From positions 248,001 to 312,000 of the forward strand of contig NZ_JALPTH010000001.1 of NCBI RefSeq assembly GCF_023218175.1: a DNA stretch of 64,000 nt, written 5' to 3'. Below, in pieces: positions 60,392 to 64,000 of this stretch. The DNA comes from Streptomyces lichenis (lineage in GTDB: Bacteria; Actinomycetota; Actinomycetes; Streptomycetales; Streptomycetaceae). Position numbers and translations under genes: made by a program. The notes beneath the pieces are model-generated. The model was given only the letters and a program-made list of their open reading frames with translations, searched no databases and was not told where the DNA came from. The first letter of the stretch is position 1; each line of letters opens with the position of its first letter.

Positions 60392-61149
60392 TGCCGATCA
60401 TCGACGTGCACGCGCACGTGGGCCGCTGGCAGTTCCACCTCAGCTCCGGCGACGCCGACACCAACCTCGCCCAGCTGGACCGCTACGGCATCGACCTCCA
60501 GATCGTCTCCGCCGCCGAGGCCGTGGTCTACGACGCCGTCGCCGGGAACGCCGCACTGCTGACCGCCCTGCGCACCCGCCCCCGGCTGCTCGGCTACGCG
60601 GTGGTCAACCCCAACCGCCCCGAGGAGAGCGCCGCCGACCTGCGGCGCTGCCTGGACTCCGGCCGCTTCGTCGGCGCCAAGATCCACACCCACTACCCGG
60701 GCCGGCTGCCCGGCACCACCGAGATGGCCGAGGCCTTCGACGTGGTCGCCGAGGCCGGCGTACCGCTGCTGCTGCACACCTGGGGCGAGGAGGTCACCCT
60801 GCTGCCCGAGCTGGTGGAAGCCCGCCCGGGGCTGCGGGTGATCCTCGGCCACGCGGGCGGGGACGCCTGGCGGGAGGCGGCCCGGGCGGCGGCCGGCTGC
60901 GACCGGCTGTACCTGGAGCACTGCCGCACCGCGACCGACGCCGGGCGGATCGCGTACGCCCGCGAGGCCGGCGTCCCGGTGGAGCGGATGCTCTTCGGCA
61001 CCGACGCCACCCTCATCGACCCCTGCGTCTCCCTGGGCGTCATCCGGGACGCCGGGTTCACCGCCGAGGAACGGGAGCGGGTGCTGTGGCGCAACGCCGC
61101 CGAGCTGTTCGCCCTGCCGCAGCCGCTGTCCGGCCACCCCACCCCGTAG
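60391..61149 (+). CDS. metal-dependent hydrolase (amidohydrolase_2-like)
   Basis: 252 residues, beginning MPIIDVHAHVGRWQFHLSSG: the HxH of the first strand that binds a divalent metal. Later metal and catalytic residues are visible: His in AKIHTHYPG and LLLHTWGEEV, His in ILGHAGGDAW, and Asp in LFGTDATLID. This is the pattern of decarboxylase/hydrolase enzymes of the amidohydrolase superfamily. It starts on the stop of the preceding gene (TGATG), so the two barrel proteins are made together. Substrate unknown. Confidence 0.88.
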   Translation: MPIIDVHAHVGRWQFHLSSGDADTNLAQLDRYGIDLQIVSAAEAVVYDAVAGNAALLTALRTRPRLLGYAVVNPNRPEESAADLRRCLDSGRFVGAKIHTHYPGRLPGTTEMAEAFDVVAEAGVPLLLHTWGEEVTLLPELVEARPGLRVILGHAGGDAWREAARAAAGCDRLYLEHCRTATDAGRIAYAREAGVPVERMLFGTDATLIDPCVSLGVIRDAGFTAEERERVLWRNAAELFALPQPLSGHPTP

Positions 61150-61202
61150 CCCACCCCGTCTCACACAGGCCCGCCCCGCAACCCACTGGAGAGGGACGAC
61201 AC

Positions 61203-63281
61203 ATGGAACGCAGGCGACTGCTCAACGCCGGCGCCGGGCTGGGCCTGGCGGCCGTGGCGGCCACCGCCCCGGCGGCCAGGGCGACACCACCACCGACGCC
61301 CCGGGGGGCCGGCGGCCCCGCCTCCGCCTCCTCCCCGGCCGGAGGGGCCGCCGCGCACGCCTGCACCGGAGCACCCGTGACCACCTACGGCACCGCCTCC
61401 CTCACCGCCGCCATCGTCGGGGTCACCGTGCTCGGGAACCACGCCTATGTGGTGGCCCGAGGCCAGACCCCCACCCTGGTCGGCGAGATCGACCTGACCA
61501 CCCGCAAGCTGACGCGGACCTTCCGGCTGGACCGGGGCGACGGCGGCTGGGCGGCCACCGTCTCCGGCGGCCAGGTGTACGTGGGCACCTACCCCTACCC
61601 CGACATCCACCGCGTCGACCCGGCCACCGGCACCACCACCCGGATCGCCACCGTCGGCCCGGCCGGCGGCTTCGTCTGGTGCCTGACCACCGCCCCCGAC
61701 GGCACCGTCTACGCCGGCACCAGCCCGCGCGGCGAGGTCTGGGAGTACAAGCCGGACACCGGCAGGCTCCGCAACCTGGGGCCCGCGTTCGCCGGTGAAG
61801 GCTATGTCCGGGCCATCGCCGCCGACGACCGGTACGTCTACGCGGGCACCCTGCCGCAGGGGTATCTGATCGCGTACGACCGGGTCACCGGCGCCAAGCG
61901 CAACCTCACCCCCGAGCCGTACGGCGGCGCCGCCGCCCTGACCGCGCACGGCGGCCGGGTGTACGGCCTGTTCGGCCGCTCCCTGCTCGACCTGGACCCC
62001 GACGGCGGTACGGCGAAGGTGCTGACCATCCCGGCCGGCGAGCGGATCGCCGACGCCCTCGCGGTCACCGCCGATGGCACCGTCTACATCGTCGGCCGCC
62101 CCACCGGCACGGTCTACCGCCGCGACGGCGACACCTTCACCACCGTCGCCGCCCCCGCCACCGGCGACGAGCACCGGGCGCTGATCCCGCTGTCCGGGAA
62201 CACCATGCTGGGCGCGGTGGGCAGCGGCCGGCTCTGGTGGCTGGACCGGAGCACCGGCGCCGCCCAGGTGGTCGAGCTCATCGACATCGGGCTCTCCGGG
62301 CCCGACCCGGTGCAGTCCATCGCCTTCCAGCAGGGCGGCACCGTGCACGTCGGCGGCCACTACTCGCTCACCACCCACCGCCCCGCCCGCGGCACCTCCA
62401 ACCGCATCCGCATCCCCGGTGAGCCCAAGCAGATCCGGGTGATCGGCGGCCGGGTGTACGCGGCGATGTACCCGAGCACCGAACTGCTGGAGATCGACGC
62501 GGGCCGCGAACGGGTCCGCTCGCTCGGCTTCATCGACAACGGCCAGCAGCGCCCCACCGACATGGCCTACCGCTCCGACGACGATCTGCTGCTCATCTCC
62601 AGCGCCCCGCCCGCCGGCGGCCTCAAGGGGGCACTGACCCTGCTGGAGCGCTCCCGGGGCCGGATCACCGTGTACCGGGACGTCATCCCCGACCAGAGTG
62701 TGATGTCGGTGGCGCTGGACGACCGCCCGGGCCGCCGGATCGCCTATCTGGCCGGTGACACCTGGGGCGGCGGCAGCGTCCCGCCCACCCGCACCGCCGC
62801 CTCGATCGCCGCCTTCGACCTGCGCCGGGGCACCGTGCTCTGGGAGACCGCCCCGCTCGCCGGGAACGCCAGCCTCCAGCACATCGAGGTGCTGGACGGC
62901 GTGCTCTACGGCATCTGCAAGCGGCAGTCCGGCACCTGGTTCGCCATGGACCTGGACACCCGCGCCGTCACCGCCACCGGCACCCTGCCCAGCTACGGGG
63001 AGCTCAGCGTCCAGTTCGGCCAGGTGTACGCCTCCGTCTTCAGCGGCGACGTCTACCGGCTCGGCCCCGACCTGACCGAGGCCCAACTCGTCCTCGGCGG
63101 ACTGGACGACGGCTGGTACAACCCGCCGCAGCTCGCCTGGGAGCGGTCCACCTGGTACGCCTGGGGCGTCGCCACCCGCGACCTGGCCCGGCTCCGCCTG
63201 GACCCGCTCTGCCCCTCCGGCTCCCCGTCCTCCACCAGCTCCCAGTACGAGGCCGTGCTCAAGGGCCTGCTGGCCAACTGA
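61203..63281 (+). CDS. Tat-exported beta-propeller protein
   Basis: 692 residues from the ATG at 61203 (GGAGAGGGA upstream). The N-terminus MERRRLLNAGAGLGLAAVAA has the twin-arginine pattern with a signal ending near ARA. The mature part is a series of strand repeats with GTVYAGT-, GRVYGLF-, GTVYIVG-, GRVYAAM- and GQVYASV-like elements, each followed by a D-x-x-T/G turn, consistent with one or two seven-bladed propellers of the PQQ/quinoprotein-like class. No catalytic motif was found. It follows the hydrolase by 53 bp and is probably in the same operon; it could bind a sugar or peptide product outside the cell. Confidence 0.82.
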   Translation: MERRRLLNAGAGLGLAAVAATAPAARATPPPTPRGAGGPASASSPAGGAAAHACTGAPVTTYGTASLTAAIVGVTVLGNHAYVVARGQTPTLVGEIDLTTRKLTRTFRLDRGDGGWAATVSGGQVYVGTYPYPDIHRVDPATGTTTRIATVGPAGGFVWCLTTAPDGTVYAGTSPRGEVWEYKPDTGRLRNLGPAFAGEGYVRAIAADDRYVYAGTLPQGYLIAYDRVTGAKRNLTPEPYGGAAALTAHGGRVYGLFGRSLLDLDPDGGTAKVLTIPAGERIADALAVTADGTVYIVGRPTGTVYRRDGDTFTTVAAPATGDEHRALIPLSGNTMLGAVGSGRLWWLDRSTGAAQVVELIDIGLSGPDPVQSIAFQQGGTVHVGGHYSLTTHRPARGTSNRIRIPGEPKQIRVIGGRVYAAMYPSTELLEIDAGRERVRSLGFIDNGQQRPTDMAYRSDDDLLLISSAPPAGGLKGALTLLERSRGRITVYRDVIPDQSVMSVALDDRPGRRIAYLAGDTWGGGSVPPTRTAASIAAFDLRRGTVLWETAPLAGNASLQHIEVLDGVLYGICKRQSGTWFAMDLDTRAVTATGTLPSYGELSVQFGQVYASVFSGDVYRLGPDLTEAQLVLGGLDDGWYNPPQLAWERSTWYAWGVATRDLARLRLDPLCPSGSPSSTSSQYEAVLKGLLAN

Positions 63282-63311
63282 CCCACCGTCGTACGCCCCC
63301 GGGAGGGGCCG

Positions 63312-64000
63312 TCAGTCCTCCTCCCGGGCCAGCTCCTCCAGGCACTCCACCACCGCCGCCCGCTCCCCGGGCGCGGGCGGCGGCCCGTACGGGTCGTGCG
63401 CCGCCTCCGCGGGGATCAGCCCCTCCCACACCGCCGCCCACAGCATCCGCCGCACATAGCCCTCCATCGGCGCGGTGAACGTCACCCGGGCGAACCGGTC
63501 CAGCCGCCCCGAGGCCCGCACGAACCGCGCCATGTCCCCGGCCCGCCAGGCGTCCAGCACCGCCGCCGTCAGCCCCACCCGGGCCGCCGCGATCCCCACC
63601 AGCGCGCTGTCCGCGCCCCACATCAGCGAGGGGCCGAACATCCGGTCCTCACCGGTGATCGCCAGCGCCCCGCTCCGCCGCGCCGCCGCGATCGCGTCCT
63701 GGCAGGCCATCGCCCGATCCAGGGTCGCCAGCTTCACCCCCACCGTCCCCGCAAGCCCGGTCAGCCGCTCCACCAGCCCCGGCGGATACGGATAACCGCC
63801 CGCCTCGCCGTGCAGCAGGAAGCCCACCACCGGCAGCCCGCTCTCGGCCGCCACCCGCTCGTGCAGCGCCACCGCCGCGTCCTCGTCCCCGGCGAACTCC
63901 GCGACGGGGTACACCATCACCGCGTCCGCCCCGCCGTCCGCCGCCCGCACCGCCATCTCCACGGTCGCCGCCACCGCCCCCGCCCCGTCCACCCCTACGG
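63312..64000 (-). CDS. DapA-family (dihydrodipicolinate synthase-like) aldolase, C-terminal part
   Basis: Cut by the right edge of the window; at least 229 codons are present. A TIM-barrel class I aldolase: AVRAADGGADAVMVYPVAEF, SGLPVVGFLLHGEAGGY, the candidate Schiff-base lysine in TVGVKLATLDRAM, and FGPSLMWGADSALVGIAAAR. Members condense or cleave pyruvate-type substrates. It converges with the beta-propeller gene (30 bp between stops) and may complete the same pathway. It lacks the N-terminal part needed to name a substrate. Confidence 0.85.
   Translation of the reverse strand, partial: VGVDGAGAVAATVEMAVRAADGGADAVMVYPVAEFAGDEDAAVALHERVAAESGLPVVGFLLHGEAGGYPYPPGLVERLTGLAGTVGVKLATLDRAMACQDAIAAARRSGALAITGEDRMFGPSLMWGADSALVGIAAARVGLTAAVLDAWRAGDMARFVRASGRLDRFARVTFTAPMEGYVRRMLWAAVWEGLIPAEAAHDPYGPPPAPGERAAVVECLEELAREED

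Overview
The window is typical high-GC actinomycete DNA, almost certainly from a Streptomyces: strong GC bias at third codon positions, many GTG/TTG starts, 4-bp ATGA/GTGA gene overlaps, DUF397/XRE pairs, an actinobacterial-type [NiFe]-hydrogenase and a complete phage-growth-limitation (Pgl/BREX type 2) locus. No rRNA, tRNA, CRISPR array or transposase was recognised. Calls rest on reading the sequence and on remembered family features; no database search was possible.

Layout. (1) 1-1.8 kb: the 5' part of argG and a secreted trypsin-like protease. (2) 1.9-8.2 kb: a signalling cluster made of a TerY-type vWA protein, a PP2C phosphatase and a divergent Ser/Thr kinase (a 'TerY-P' triad), preceded by two membrane proteins that resemble a stator/channel pair (a long coiled-coil protein and a single-pass protein with an Asp in its membrane helix), and facing a divergent TerD-domain gene. 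(3) 8.2-32.8 kb: BREX type 2/Pgl, all on the minus strand and in two blocks: brxHI-brxD-(AIPR gene)-pglZ-pglY and pglX-pglW. They are separated by a frameshifted DUF2075 ATPase/helicase gene, two small genes and a plus-strand XRE regulator/DUF397 pair. (4) 33.0-39.0 kb: a caspase-like protease fused to an SF1 helicase, its small EACC1-like membrane partner and an unrecognised 494-residue protein. (5) 39.1-40.1 kb: debris (a frameshifted lipoprotein, a RibD/DHFR-like gene with an internal deletion) ending in an 87%-identical copy of the DUF397-tail/terminator sequence that precedes pglX at 24.37 kb.

(6) 40.1-54.9 kb: a group 1h (actinobacterial, oxygen-tolerant, high-affinity) [NiFe]-hydrogenase island. 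The structural operon runs hhyS-hhyL-NifU/Rieske-like-DUF5947-DUF6084-unknown-maturation protease-34-aa microprotein. The maturation operon runs hypA-B-F-C-D-E. Between them lies a divergent PadR-family regulator with a histidine-rich N-terminus. The genes fit scavenging of trace H2 as an energy supplement. (7) 55.2-55.5 kb: a small secreted beta/gamma-crystallin or killer-toxin-like protein. (8) 55.8-64.0 kb: a metabolic cluster of unknown product: an enolase-superfamily (dipeptide epimerase-like) enzyme, a regulator, and a divergent operon of a DegT/DnrJ aminotransferase, two small metal-dependent hydrolases and a Tat-exported beta-propeller, with a converging DapA-family aldolase cut by the window edge.

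Regions 2-4 form one defence island of about 37 kb with at least three separate anti-phage or stress modules. The most interesting parts are the stator-like + TerY-P + TerD cluster, the caspase-helicase/EACC1 module, and the low-GC specificity region inside pglX, which suggests a swapped target-recognition domain.
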